A DNA stretch of 64,000 nt, taken from contig OY783197.1 in assembly GCA_963678675.1 (NCBI GenBank), positions 15,308,402 through 15,372,401 of the forward strand, written 5' to 3'. This document shows, one piece after another, positions 1 to 10,778 of the stretch (position 1 is the stretch's first letter; each line of letters begins with the position of its first letter). Below the pieces are notes generated by a model. It was not told where the DNA came from, did not search any database, and saw only the letters and a program-made list of their open reading frames with translations. Source of the stretch: Xiphydria camelus. Its lineage: Eukaryota; Arthropoda; Insecta; Hymenoptera; Xiphydriidae. A program made the translations under genes and the position numbers.

Positions 1-197
1 AAAAGCAAATAAATTTATACAAACATTATTTTGCATTTGTGGCAATCGATATGAAAATGCACATGTCTGCATTTGAGAATAATTATAAATGAAAGAAAGA
101 TACATATTCCATTTTTAAACAATTTAAATCTGAAAAGAAAGATCGTAACGATACTTCGGATTAATATTGATAGTTTTAACTAAAAATGTTGGCTTAC

Positions 198-451
198 TGG
201 ACATTTCATTATTAAAATTGACGATAACTGGATCAGCGCTCCAAGGATTTCTCGCAAGAATTTCCAAAAATCTTATGAACGCAACCTGTGGTGTTTGGGT
301 AGATTTGTAGGGTTCTGGCACCAGATACATTGATGCTAGGAGTAATTCCACTGCAATATCAGGCATGTGAGACGTATCTATCATATGAGCAGAGAGCCAA
401 CGTTTCGCTAAACAGCAGGCTGGCCCATATGAGGGTTGTTGAAAATGTAAT
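198..451 (-). CDS. Nol6: Nol6 exon (domain 5 region), 3'-most exon in window
   Basis: This exon encodes part of the nucleolar SSU-processome protein Nol6 (Nrap, UTP22 in yeast). The translation contains LAKRWLSAHM, a PEPYKSTQTPQVAFIRFL stretch and VNFNNEM, which match the conserved domain 5 region of animal Nol6 (LAKRW, PQVGFLRFL, VNLNNEL in the human protein as I recall it). The acceptor AG is at 452-453 and the donor GTAAG at 193-197. The exon opens with the last base of a Gly codon begun in the 10779-10942 exon, so the join reads ALHG-LHFQQP, as in other animals. It ends after the first base of a codon. The remaining C-terminal part (domain 6) must lie left of base 1. No stop codons or frameshifts are seen. 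Confidence 0.93.
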
Positions 452-670
452 CTATATAAGTAAAAGGGAAAGCATTTAATTATTATCTGTAATTGATAGT
501 AGTTGGTTACCATTATGGAATCATAAATAATATAACAAATAATGATAATATTAGGATGGTACGTATTGTTGATTTAGAGAACGGCAATCACATTACATCA
601 AATTCCATTTATTAATGTATAATGACCTGGTGTTAGTATGGTGGGGTGTGACATACCTCAAACACACTAC

Positions 671-754
671 AATTGGACCACGTTATGCAAAAGTGGATTA
701 AGCGTCATTGTATTCCATAACGCTTAATCCGTTATTGCACAATGCGGTCCAATT
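671..754. mobile_element. 84-bp palindromic MITE
   Basis: An imperfect palindrome: AATTGGACCACGTTATGCAA at the left is mirrored by TTGCACAATGCGGTCCAATT at the right, around a core with ATTAAGCG/CGCTTAAT. The ends resemble those of the 11103-11361 element (ATTGGATCGTGCTATGCAAC), so both may belong to one family. It has no coding capacity. Confidence 0.7.
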
Positions 755-766
755 CTAGTATGATTA

Positions 767-1898
767 CACAGGCACACAAAAAAAAAGTTCCTGTTCCCGG
801 AACCAGACCAGTATATCTTTATGTTTTCGGGGTCGCTGAATCCGAATCCGGCGTCCGTTTGTCTCCATCACGTCACGTTTAAGGTCAGTTCAAGGTCAAA
901 TCCTGGAAAAATAGTCAAATCGATTCAAATTATTATTCCTATATATTTTTGGGGTCGCTGAATCCAAATCCGATGTCCGTTTGATCCGATAAAGTCAAAT
1001 TCAAGGTAATTTCAAGGTCAAATGTGTATTCTGCCAAAAATGTATTTTTGACTGCAGATTCTGAAAGAACGGGAAATGTTACGTCTAGATATGTATTCAA
1101 TTTTTGAAGTGAAACTTCTTTGCTGAGGGGGCTATAATTTTCCAGCGTCACGAAAATTAGGTATCGCGTGAGGGGAATAGCTGAGTACGTAGTGGGGGGG
1201 ACCGGCAGAGGAGGAGAGTGCGTCAACGGCGACACTACGGCCCTTCGTACACTACGCTACGCAGGTATTCGATACTCGACGACTCAAACACGCTTATACC
1301 GGCAAACCTGAGTATACATGTGACCACAACGTATAAGTGGTCACATGTATACTCAGGTTTGCCTGTATAAGCGTGTTTGAGTCGTCGAGTATCGAATACC
1401 TGCGTAGCGTAGTGTACGAAGGGCCGTAGTGTCGCCGTTGACGCACTCTCCTCCTCTGCCGGTCCCCCCCACCACGTACCCAGCTATTTCCCTCACGCGA
1501 TACCTAATTTTTGTGACGCTGGAAATTATAGCCCCCTCAGCAAAGAAGTTTCACTTCAAAAATTGAATACATATCTAGACGTAAAATTTCCCGTTCTTTC
1601 AGAATCTGCAGTCAAAAATTCATTTTTGGCGGAATAAACACATTTGACTTTGAAATGACCTTGAATTTGACCTTGTCGGATTAAACGGACATCGGATTTG
1701 GATGCGGCGACCCCAAAAATATATAGGAATAATAATTTGAATTGATTTGACTATTTTTCCAGGATTTGACCTTGAACTGACCTTAAACGTGACGTGATGG
1801 AGACAAACGGACACCGGATTCGGACTTAGCGATCCCGAAAACATAAAGATATATTGGTCTGCTTCCGGGAACAGCAACTTTTTTTTTGTGTGCCTGTG
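767..1898. mobile_element. Foldback element, CACAGG family, TTA target duplication
   Basis: The left half (767 to about 1325) is an almost exact reverse complement of the right half (about 1340-1898), so the whole 1132 bp can fold into one hairpin. The termini are CACAGGCACAC and GTGTGCCTGTG, each followed inward by a run of A or T. The flanks are TTA (764-766) and TTA (1899-1901), a 3-bp duplication of the TWA type used by PIF/Harbinger elements. Each arm also carries an internal direct repeat (GGGGTCGCTGAATCC at about 830 and 950). Several reading frames cross it, but they mirror each other and I see no protein. It shares termini and TSD type with 3029-3639. Confidence 0.85.
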
Positions 1899-2385
1899 TT
1901 ATTTTCCAGTATACCAATGATGGGTTATTGAGTAATTACATTCTAAATTTACATTAAAAGAAAAACGATAGGAAAAAGACTTCAATAGTTTATCAATCGT
2001 ATTGCAATATATCGATATAAAAAAATTGACAGTTAAGCAAAATGTTTAGGATACACAAATACATCAGTAGAGTGATCCAGTACGTACTGTGATAACGACT
2101 TTGCTACACGTCTTTCGCAGACAAGACTACATGATCTGTACTCGACATAACAACATTGAGATGTTAATGTTTATGAAAATTGATATGATTATAGGAAGTT
2201 ATACAGGGTGGTCCAGGTTTAAGTACACTAATTTTGATATGTGATAGAACAACAAAAATAAAGTAGACTTTCATAAGAAAATTAAAAAAAAATGTTTACT
2301 AACAAACATACAGGGTGTCAAAGTTGTGGGAAAAAAATGGTTTTCTCATCATAACTTCTACACCACTGGACCGATTTCCATGAAA

Positions 2386-3687
2386 TTTCGCACACAGACT
2401 AACATAGTACACCCGTAAGTAATGATTAAAATCATTTTAAAAATTCTCCAGTGGCGTAGATACTGGGGGCCGGTACCCTCTTTTCCCCCTCCCAATTTTC
2501 GGCGCCACTGGATATTTTACAAAGAAAATAAAATTCTTGGTTTCCCTGTTTAATTTAGAAAAAAATTACCGTTGCAAATTTATGATTTAACTACAAAGAA
2601 AATACGATATGAGAGGCCAAAATTGTTTTCAACATTTTTTTACTGACTAGACATACATCAAAGATACGAACAAAAAATAAATAAAATAAACAAATAAATT
2701 ATTTTTTAATTTTATTTATTTTTTGTTTCGTATCTGATGTATGTCTAGTCAGTAATAAAATGTTGAAAACAGTTTTGGCCTCTCATATCGTATTTTCTTG
2801 GTAGTTCAATCATAAGTTTTGGCCTGTCTGCAACCCTATAAATTCAAATATCTCAAAAACGAAGCCATAAATAAAAAATTTGTAAGGGTAATTTTTTTCT
2901 AAATAAAACGGAATCCAAAAATTTTATTTTTTTTGTAAAATATCCAGTGGCGCTGAAGATTGGGAGGGGATGGGGGGGGTCCCGCCTTCAGTATCTACGC
3001 CAGTCGAGAATTTTAAAAATGATTGTAACACAGGTTTACAAAAAAAAAGTCCGGACTATTTAACCGGACCATGGTATTCCGAGGTATTTTTGCGTCCTGA
3101 ATCCGATCCCGAGGTCATCTGAGCCCCATCACGTCAGAAAAACGAGATTTCAAGGTCATTTAGAGGTTAAAATGACCATTTCTTGGAACTGGACGCGGGA
3201 CAATTTCTCAAACGACCTGTTGAGTTGGAGGATAGCTGTTTAGGTCTTGAATACCTTCCAAACATTGGAATGGAGTCCTAAATCTCGACCGGGACTATCA
3301 CAGAACCACCCCAGTGGATAAAATGTTGCCATGATCGTTGTATCTCGCGGATTACGCGATCTCCCTGTCAAGGCATCCAATTCCGGCGATCCGTTCACTG
3401 TGACATATTGACCCAGCACCCAGTGGACCCAGCACTGACCCTAATGGCCTTAGAACCTTGGAGTCATGCTCTGGGTGCTGCTCAGGGCAGTCACATTTCC
3501 TTATTTATTTATTTCGAAATCTCGTTTTTCTGACGTGATGGGGCTCAGATGACCTCGGGATCGGATTCAGGACGCAAAAATACCTCGGAATACCATGGTC
3601 CGGTCAAATAGTCCGGACTTTTTTTTTTGTAAACCTGTGTAATCATTACTTACAGGTATACTATTATACATTAGGCTGTGTGCGAAA
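2386..3687. mobile_element. Foldback element inside the left arm
   Basis: The ends TTTCGCACACAG and CTGTGTGCGAAA are inverted. The arms (GTGGCGTAGATACTG against CAGTATCTACGCCAG, and a shared CATACATCA hairpin near 2700) fold back on each other. The insertion point is exact because the undamaged right arm of the host transposon reads CCATGAAAGGGCCTAG, and the element sits between CCATGAAA and GGGCCTAG. It is itself interrupted by 3029-3639. It has no coding sequence. Confidence 0.8.
3029..3639. mobile_element. Foldback MITE, CACAGG family, TAA target duplication
   Basis: The ends are CACAGGTTTAC and GTAAACCTGTG, each followed inward by an A or T tract and GTCCGGACTATTT. The arms are inverted over about 140 bp, including GAGGTATTTTTGCGTCCTGA. 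It is flanked by TAA at 3026-3028 and 3640-3642. It has the same terminal hexamer, A-run and TWA duplication as 767-1898, so the two are one family with different interiors. Confidence 0.85.
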
Positions 3688-4137
3688 GGGCCTAGCGGAA
3701 TAAGCATGTGAAATCTGCCCCTACGTGTATCAGCACGAAATTTGTATTATCGATAGGCATCTATGAGAAACTAAATCTCCTAAATTTTTAGCCCCCCACT
3801 CGCTATAGGAGGGGAGTTATGAGGGGGGGAAGTAAAATCGAAAAACAGCTTTTCATGAAAAAAAAAAATATGTTACTCTTTCTGAAGAGCCAATTCCAAA
3901 AAAAAATATGAACTTTTTGAAAATTCGCCCAAAAAAAATTATGAAGTTTTTAAACCATTTTTTAAATGTTATAATTAATTGGAACACCTCCAATTTTTTC
4001 TTATTTTTTTCATTGAAATGTCCTGAATAACATAATTTTTCCAATTTCATCGGAAGTGTACCTCATGGAAAAAAATTAACAAATGTACATGGCTCATCAC
4101 CTATATTCTATATATATATATATATATTGTATATATA

Positions 4138-5399
4138 TTAGAGTGGGCCAAAAAAAAAACTCTTTTAAAATTACTATGAAAACATTGTTGAGGATGACGA
4201 GAAAGAAATTCTGCTGAAGTTTCAGCTCTTAATATTAATATTAATAACTGCCTCATTGCAATTTTCTTTTTCCCATTTAAATAACATGGGAAACTTTTTG
4301 TTTTAACTTTCGATTTTTATAACTTGTTAACGGATCAGCGTATTCAAATGATCAAAACGTATTCTCGTAAGAAATCGGACGACCTACAAAAAAGGTATCT
4401 TATGATTTTTTGATAAGTCTACTGGTTGGGGAGTTATTCGAGGTCAAAGTTGTACTGGTGGTCAATTTCACGGTTTTTTTTTTCATTTTTGACACGAATT
4501 AATTGTTCAAAAATAAACTAAATCTTTCTGTTCTTGGAAGACATGCTATGTCTTTTCATGAAACATTGAAGTTTTCTTAAAATTCCCAGTTAATTGATAA
4601 AAATTATGTTCGTAATTTACAACAGTTCATGAAATCTGTATTTTTTAATCGATTCGTATCGATCATGTAATTATAAGAATGAACAATTTTCACTGCATAT
4701 AATCATGTACTCATGTAAGATCAAGATTTTGTTATTCTGAAAGTTTTAAATTTATCTTTTTCATGAAAAGTAAATCAACGAAAAAAAATTACCTTTTTAG
4801 ATCGCATAAAAATTAAAATTTAATTAATCTGATTTTTTAATTTTTGATTAACAAATGTTGCGTCCATGAAAAATCATAGAGGATTATTATTCATTTCTAA
4901 AAATGGCTTGCAGAAAACAGAATTATAATGAATTCTGATAATAATTACTCTGGGGAAATTATTGAACTTTGAATATTTGGAAATAATTAAAGAAAAATCT
5001 TAAACAACTGAAATAAAAAGAGGTTACAAAATTATTTCGTGTCAAAAATGAAAAAAAAAACCGTGAAATTGACCACCAGTTCAACTTTGATCTCGAATAA
5101 CTTCCGAACTGATAAATTTATCAAAAATTCATAAGATACCTTTTTTGTAGGTCGTCCGATTTCCTACAAGAATACGTTTTGATCATTCGAATGCGCTAAT
5201 CCGTTAACAAGTTATAAAAATTGAAAGTTCAAACAAAATTTTCCCATGTTATTTAAACGGGAAAAAGAAAATGGCGATGAGGCAGTTGTGTTAATACTAA
5301 TATTAAGAGCTGAAACTTCAGCAGAATTTCTTTTTCGTCATCCTCAACAATGTTTTCGTAGTAATTTAAAAAAAATAGTCTTTTTTTGGCCCACCCTAA
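4138..5399. mobile_element. Foldback element, TTAGRGTGGGCC ends
   Basis: The left end TTAGAGTGGGCCAAAAAAA is mirrored by TTTTTTTGGCCCACCCTAA. The arms continue inverted through AACATTGTTGAGGATGACGA, CAGCAGAATTTC and the two CGGTTTTTTTTTTCATTTTT blocks at about 4475 and 5050. Nearly all of the roughly 1.26 kb can fold. It is inserted in the left arm of 2204-9958 within an AT microsatellite. The reading frame crossing 5246-5482 is part of the arm and is not protein-like. Confidence 0.8.
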
Positions 5400-5792
5400 T
5401 ATATATATATGATATACACTGTACACTCACTACAAAGGAATTTTTCCACTTTTATGGCAATTCGGCATATGATAATTGTTAATTCTATGGAACAGTCTTT
5501 CCATGGAAGACAGTGGAATGGTATTATTTATTTATTTATTATAATTTCAATGCTTCCTTTACCATGAACGAGCTCGCGTCTCACAATACGGGGTGCTTCA
5601 TTTCTGTAAGTCTTCTGGTCTCTCACTTATAAATACTTACAAATATAATAGTTACAAACACTCGATGAAAAAACAATTTTAATCATCGTCACTGTTTTCA
5701 TCTACTACTGGAACGATTCCATTTTTCATGAACATTTTACTCAGTATTTCAGCTGGTCGAATAATTTTTGATAAGTATCATGCATTTGATAA

Positions 5793-6646
5793 GGGGCCAT
5801 CCATATATATTACGTAAGACGTTTTTGGCCCCTTTTTGACCCTCCCCCCCTCCCACCAGTGTAAGATACTGTAAGATTCCAGATGACCCCCCCCCCCCCT
5901 TGATCTCACATAAGACGTAACTTTTTTAAAGTCATTCTTGAGCTTGCCGTTTATACTGCTTTCAAATATCAGATGAATATTAGGAAGAGATTGACTATAT
6001 TTTGAGACGGTCCTGCTAAACAATAGCATCATACATAGTCAGAACGAGGATGCTGTAATAGGAGCTGCTTAAATAGACTCTTAATTATTCACTATTCTCT
6101 AATCGTGTGTCAACAGCGTCTTTTATCCGAGTGAAAGCCCAACACGATTGATGTAAAGTTTATAGTCTCTCTACTACGGTATATTTCTTTATGCACTTCA
6201 TCCTCATTCTAACTCCTCGTATCAACGGAAAACATTAGAAAACATATATTCACTCAGTTCAAGTAACTTCATTTTTAAACTTCGTTTAATAAAATATATC
6301 CTCAATAGAGACGTCCTGTTCCTCAACCCACTCGACGTCCTCCACTCCCGTTTCACTATCTCGGAAGATGCACATAAGCTCCCGATCACGACGCAATGCC
6401 ACTCGTGCAGGTCGCCTCTTCTCTGCTTAATCCTGGGTTTTGCACATTCTTTTGTCTATTGTTACTGCTTTATTTAATGCAAAGTACAGCGCTTCTTTCA
6501 ATCTGTATTGAGTGATTTGATAGCATTTTTGGCTAGAAATTTCTCACGTAAGATGAGGTCTAGACCCCCCCATTGTAAGACAATGTAAGAAATATTCATA
6601 CCCCCCCCCTCCCCCTCAAACATCTTACGTAATATATGGATGGCCC
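5793..6646. mobile_element. GGGGCCATCC element (Harbinger-type), TAA duplication
   Basis: The terminal repeats are GGGGCCATCCATATATTACG-like and mirrored by CGTAATATATGGATGGCCC. TAA flanks it at 5790-5792 and 6647-6649. The empty site is preserved in the opposite arm of the host transposon (TGATAAATAATACAC near 8810-8825), which confirms both the boundaries and the 3-bp duplication. Poly-C tracts lie near each end (5885-5900, 6600-6615). The interior shows no transposase. It is related in its termini to 42870-43610. Confidence 0.85.
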
Positions 6647-6760
6647 TAAATAATACACAATAGCAGTAATGTAAGAACAGCAGCCAACTGTTCTTCTGCC
6701 ATTTATTATTCAGTTTAAGTATTTCACTGAATGTCATCAAACATTACTGCTATCTAAACA

Positions 6761-8929
6761 TGCCGAAGTTGCGAAAAATACTAATATGTATTGGATGCGA
6801 CGCAACTGATTTGAAACGAATTCCAAGCAAAAAAAAAAGATCAGTAATGCTACTGAAGCAGAAACTTATGCTGCTGTACTTGGTAGGCAAGTGAAGGTGA
6901 ACGATATGTTATGTAATAAATGTCGAATTTCTATTTACAAGAAACAGGAAAAAAAGAGCTCAGATTCAGAAAGCGAATCATCGTCTGATGGATCAGTATT
7001 CGAAGTAACGCTTAAAACAAATGAAACTAAGGAGTACGTTGAAATTCCGATTGAAAGAACGGTTACTACTCATAAATATATTGTTGTTTATGTTTTTCCA
7101 CGAACAATATCACTGTAGTTCCTGACGAAGCACGAATGCAATTTTACAGGAAGAAACAAATTTTTATTCCAGTTGGGAATAGATGTTGTAGAACTCATCT
7201 GATTAAGAACCGGCTTTACGAAGATGATCTAAACAACTTAAAAGTGCATTGTAATACTTCTAAGCTCAGTGTCTCAGACTTAGGGCCGGTTTTACCAACA
7301 CGGTATAAACGCGGTATAGCGCTATACTGAGAATAACCAGCAATAAGCCTTATGGTTATTCTCAGTATAGCGCTATACCGCGTTTATACCTGTTGGTAAA
7401 ACCGGCCCTTAGCAAAGATAATGGAAACTTTTTCCTTGAAATGTGATTCAACGTTGTATGATAAACTTGGCGATTCAAGTATTTCAGAAGAGCAAATTCA
7501 AGTATTTACAGGACTATCTTGGGACAATCTTACGGAACTGAGAGACATGATGGTTTCCATGCGAAATAGGGAGTCGCGGTCTATAATGCAAGCCCTCATT
7601 GTATTTCTTTTCAAACTCCGAATCGGAAATTCCAACAAGATGTTAGCTTCTATATTAGGTATAGAACATGAACAGACGATTTCAGATTACTGTGCTAGCG
7701 CAGTTACATCATTTGAAAATGACATCTTACCAACTCGTTCCGGCATTAAAAGTATTAACAGAGCCGACCTTTTGAAAAACCATACAACGAAAATCGCAAA
7801 AAAGTTGTTCAACGCGGACTCCTTATTTTTAATTTGTGATGGTACCTATGCGCGACACCAAAAAAGTACAAATTATGAATACCAAAGAAAATCTTTCTCT
7901 GGCCAAAAGAAAGTTCCTCTTTGCAAGCCTTTTACGATTTGTACTACTAATGGATACATAGTAGATATGCTTAGACCTTATCCTGCCAATGAAAATGATG
8001 CAAAAATTCTAGAATCTATCATTCCAGACGAGAATGGCTTGTGTGCATTACTAGAAAAGAAAGATATGTTTGTACTCGATCGCGGTTTTCGAGATATAAA
8101 ACAATATCTCGAAGATAAACATTTTGAAGTATTGATGCCTGCTTTGAAAGGAAAGCGCAAGCAATTAACGACTCAAGAATCTAACCAATCTCGTTTTGTG
8201 ACTAAAATTCGCTGGGTGGTTGAATCTGTTCACGGCATTCTCAAACAAAAATATCGTCTTCTAGATCACAAAATCGACAACAATCTGATACCTAAAGTTG
8301 GAGTTTATTTTAAAATTGCCTCATTTTTTAATATCTCGTACGGCAAAAGGCTACAATCTGATGTAGAATACACGGATGAAACTTTAGAAACAATGCACAG
8401 TCAGAATGGTACGGAAAATGATCTTGCTACCGAGACAGAGACGAAAGGTTGGATCCGGCAAAAGGTTCTTTTCAAAACTCTCACTTCTGACGAAATCCTT
8501 GACTTTCCAGAAATGACCGAAAAGGAATTGAAGATTCTTTTTACTGGATCATACCAACTTTTCCAAGCTGTATCGTATTTAGCCGAAATGATAGATGAAG
8601 ATGGAAAAGTTGTTTTCGAATATGTGATGGTTGAACCAAATGTGCTCAAATTCAAAGTACCATCTCGACACATTTCTCGGACATCATATAGATGCTTCAT
8701 TAGGTACAAACTTAACAGTATCGGGATTTCTGGCATAATAAACTATGCATGTGAATGTGCTAATGGCAGAAGAACAGTTGGCTGCTGTTCTCACATTGCT
8801 GCTATTGTGTATTATTTATCAAATGAAAGATACTTATCAAAAATTATTCGACCAGCTGAAATACTGAGTAAAATGTTCATGAAAAATGGAATCGTTCCAG
8901 TAGTAGATGAAAACAGTGACGAGGATTAA
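6761..8929 (+). pseudogene. DDE (IS5/Harbinger-like) transposase with C-terminal SWIM zinc finger, inactivated
   Basis: An ATG at 6761 opens a Cys-containing N-terminus (CIGC, then LCNKC), followed by a Ser/Asp/Glu-rich linker, a second Cys group (CCLC, GNRCC), and the catalytic and C-terminal part, which is open from 7421 to 8929. Counting from 7421, DDE_Tnp_4-type motifs are visible: LICDGTYARHQ (D140), VLDRGFRD (D220) and RWVVESVHG (E268). These are the expected D, D and E. Near the end, CEC at 444-446 and CSH at 456-458 fit the CxC...CxH SWIM pattern. Breaks: a frameshift in the A10 run near 6838, a 2-bp shift near 7083, and the MITE 7283-7408. The MITE plus its 3-bp TSD is 129 bp, so frame is kept, but it brings in a stop. 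The last ~55 codons lie inside the right inverted arm. Confidence 0.82.
7283..7408. mobile_element. 126-bp perfect palindrome MITE, TTA duplication
   Basis: GGGCCGGTTTTACCAACA at the left is mirrored by TGTTGGTAAAACCGGCCC at the right, and the palindrome continues through GGTATAGCGCTATAC to a centre near 7345. TTA flanks it at 7280-7282 and 7409-7411, a Harbinger-type TSD and terminus. It interrupts the transposase coding sequence between the codons for Leu and Ala. A partial relative lies at about 30188-30245. Confidence 0.9.
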
Positions 8930-9958
8930 AATTGTTTTTTCATCGAGTATTTGTAACTATTATATTTGTAAGTATTTATAAGTGAGAGGCCAGAAGACTT
9001 ACAGAAATGAAGTACCCCGTATTGTGAGACGCGAGCTCGTTCATGGTAAAGAAAGCATTGAAATAATAATAAATAAATAAATAATATAATTGAGAGACTG
9101 TTCCATAGAATTAACAATTATCATATGCCGAATTGCCATAAAAGTGGAAAAATTCCTTTGTAGCAAGTGTACAGTGTATATCATATACATATATAGAATA
9201 TACATATGAGGAGCACAGTTCCAAAACTCATTTAGTCCATTCGCAGTTTGTCTTATAATCGCTAAACTATTAGCAATTATAGGACAAACTGCGAATGGAC
9301 TAAACGAGTTTTGGAACTGTGCTCCTCATATATAGATGATGAGCCATGTACATTTGTTAATTTTTTTCATGAGGTACACTTCCGAAGAAATTGGAAAAAT
9401 TATGTTATTAAGGACATTCCAATGAAAAAAATAAGACAAAAATTGGAGGTGTTCCAATTAATTATAACATTTTAAAAATTGTTTAAAAACTTCATAATTT
9501 TTTTTGGGCGAATTTTCAAAAAAAAATTCGATATTTTTTTTTGAATTGGCTCTTCAGAAAGAGTAACATATCTTTTTTTCATGAAAATCGGTCGAGCCGT
9601 TCCGGAGAAAAAGCTGTTTTTCGATTTTACTTCCCCTCCTCATAACTCTCCTCCTATAGCGATTGAGGGGCTAAAATAAATTTAGGAGATTTAGTTTCTC
9701 ATAGATGCCTATCGATAATATAAATTTCGTGCTGATACACGTGTGGGCAGATTTCACATGTTTATTCCGCTAGGCCCTTTCATGGAAATCGCTCTAGTAG
9801 TTTAGAAGTTATGATGAGAAAACCATTTTTTTCCACAACTTTGACACCCTATATCTTTATTAGTAAACTTTTTTTTTAAATTTTCTTATGAAAGTTTACT
9901 TTATTTTTGTTGTTCTATCACATATCAAAATTAATGTACTTAAACCTGGATCACCCTG
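8762..9958 (-). repeat. Right inverted arm of the 2204-9958 transposon
   Basis: This stretch is the reverse complement of the left arm, starting inside the SWIM finger codons (ATGGCAGAAGAACAGTTGG, paired with CCAACTGTTCTTCTGCCAT ending at 6702) and running through the 3' untranslated part to the CAGGGTG terminus. It includes a TTATTTATTTATT-type tract and is interrupted only by 9208-9327. Because the gene end lies in the arm, the left arm carries an inverted copy of the last ~165 coding bases. Confidence 0.85.
9208..9327. mobile_element. 120-bp palindromic MITE
   Basis: GAGGAGCACAGTTCCAAAAC is mirrored by GTTTTGGAACTGTGCTCCTC, and the inner arms TAGTCCATTCGCAGTTTGTC are also mirrored, so the whole element is one hairpin. 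It is flanked by alternating AT, which hides the exact duplication. It is absent from the corresponding place in the left arm, so it inserted after the arms existed. Confidence 0.85.
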
Positions 9959-9960
9959 TA

Positions 9961-10778
9961 TATTTTAGACGTACCTACGAGTATATAGCGAGGGGAAAAG
10001 GAGAGGATGAGAAATGCTAAGAAGCGATTTTTAGATGTACTGAGAAAATCATTCATTAGTAGTTTTCGTATCCTACTTGTGATTCGAGAACGGAGAGACA
10101 CAAACTGTAATAATTTAATTAAAATACAAAAAATACTTCTTTCAAATTTTATAATTTTATTGACAGGCGAAAAGCTTATCAAAGAAAAAGCTTTCAATTT
10201 ACATATCAACGTTTCTTAAAAGAAATCCCGTAACTCGGCGTTGCATTTAAAAAAACACGTATCTTAATTATAACAGTTGAAAAAAACGTTACTCATGCTG
10301 AGATAAGTATTTTCTAACTACAATACCGAGTTACGTGATTTCTTTTAGGGCACGTCGATATATGCGTCTACTTCGGGGATAGTCTACTCCTAGAGATTAC
10401 TCTTAGCTGATACGATAGCTGCGGGTCCAATACTTTGATCCACACTATAATCCTGTCAGCTTTCATACAAATCAGAGAATGAAACATCTGTTTTCTCATC
10501 AATGTCGCTTTAAACTACAGCGTCGAATAGCCTTTGAGGTCGCCCAAAAGGCAAATCAATAGATTAAACCCAAAGTGCATTGCCGTAAACCAGTTAGGCG
10601 TTATTAGTTGAACCAAGTATACACAAAATAATATCTTTAACGTAAATAAAAAAGATCTAAAATTATAAATGAAATTTGACTTAGGATTTCATCGATATGG
10701 AAACAGTCCAATCGATATAATTCTAGACTATGAATTTTAATTCAAAATTAGATAATAAAACGGAAAATTATTTCTTAC
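9961..10778. other. Intron sequence with one 132-bp hairpin
   Basis: No gene is recognised here. A hairpin-ended block at 10216-10347 (TTAAAAGAAATC mirrored by GATTTCTTTTA, then CGTAACTCGG against CCGAGTTACG) is probably another small MITE. Two overlapping opposite-strand frames near 9940-10219 are short and unlike any protein I know. Confidence 0.5.

Larger units (their letters stand above)
2204..9958 (+). mobile_element. Composite DNA transposon with ~1.2 kb inverted arms, TA-flanked
   Basis: The ends read CAGGGTGGTCCAGGTTTAAG (left) and the complement of CAGGGTGATCCAGGTTTAAG (right), with TA at 2202-2203 and 9959-9960. The right arm (8762-9958) is about 1.2 kb. The left arm (2204-6703) matches it in inverted orientation once four later insertions are removed (2386-3687 with 3029-3639 inside it, 4138-5399, 5793-6646). 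Between the arms lies a transposase pseudogene (6761-8929), itself hit by a 126-bp MITE (7283-7408). The right arm is hit by 9208-9327. The ancestral element was therefore about 4.8 kb. A solo copy of its terminal ~135 bp lies at 60971-61105. It occupies the intron between Nol6 exons 198-451 and 10779-10942. Confidence 0.85.

Noticed and set aside
939..1877. Two minus-strand frames of 85-98 codons
   Set aside because: They lie on opposite arms of the same palindrome and mirror each other; no domain is seen.
9940..10219. Overlapping opposite-strand frames of 70-89 codons
   Set aside because: Low-complexity AT-rich sequence, partly within the transposon terminus; neither looks like protein.
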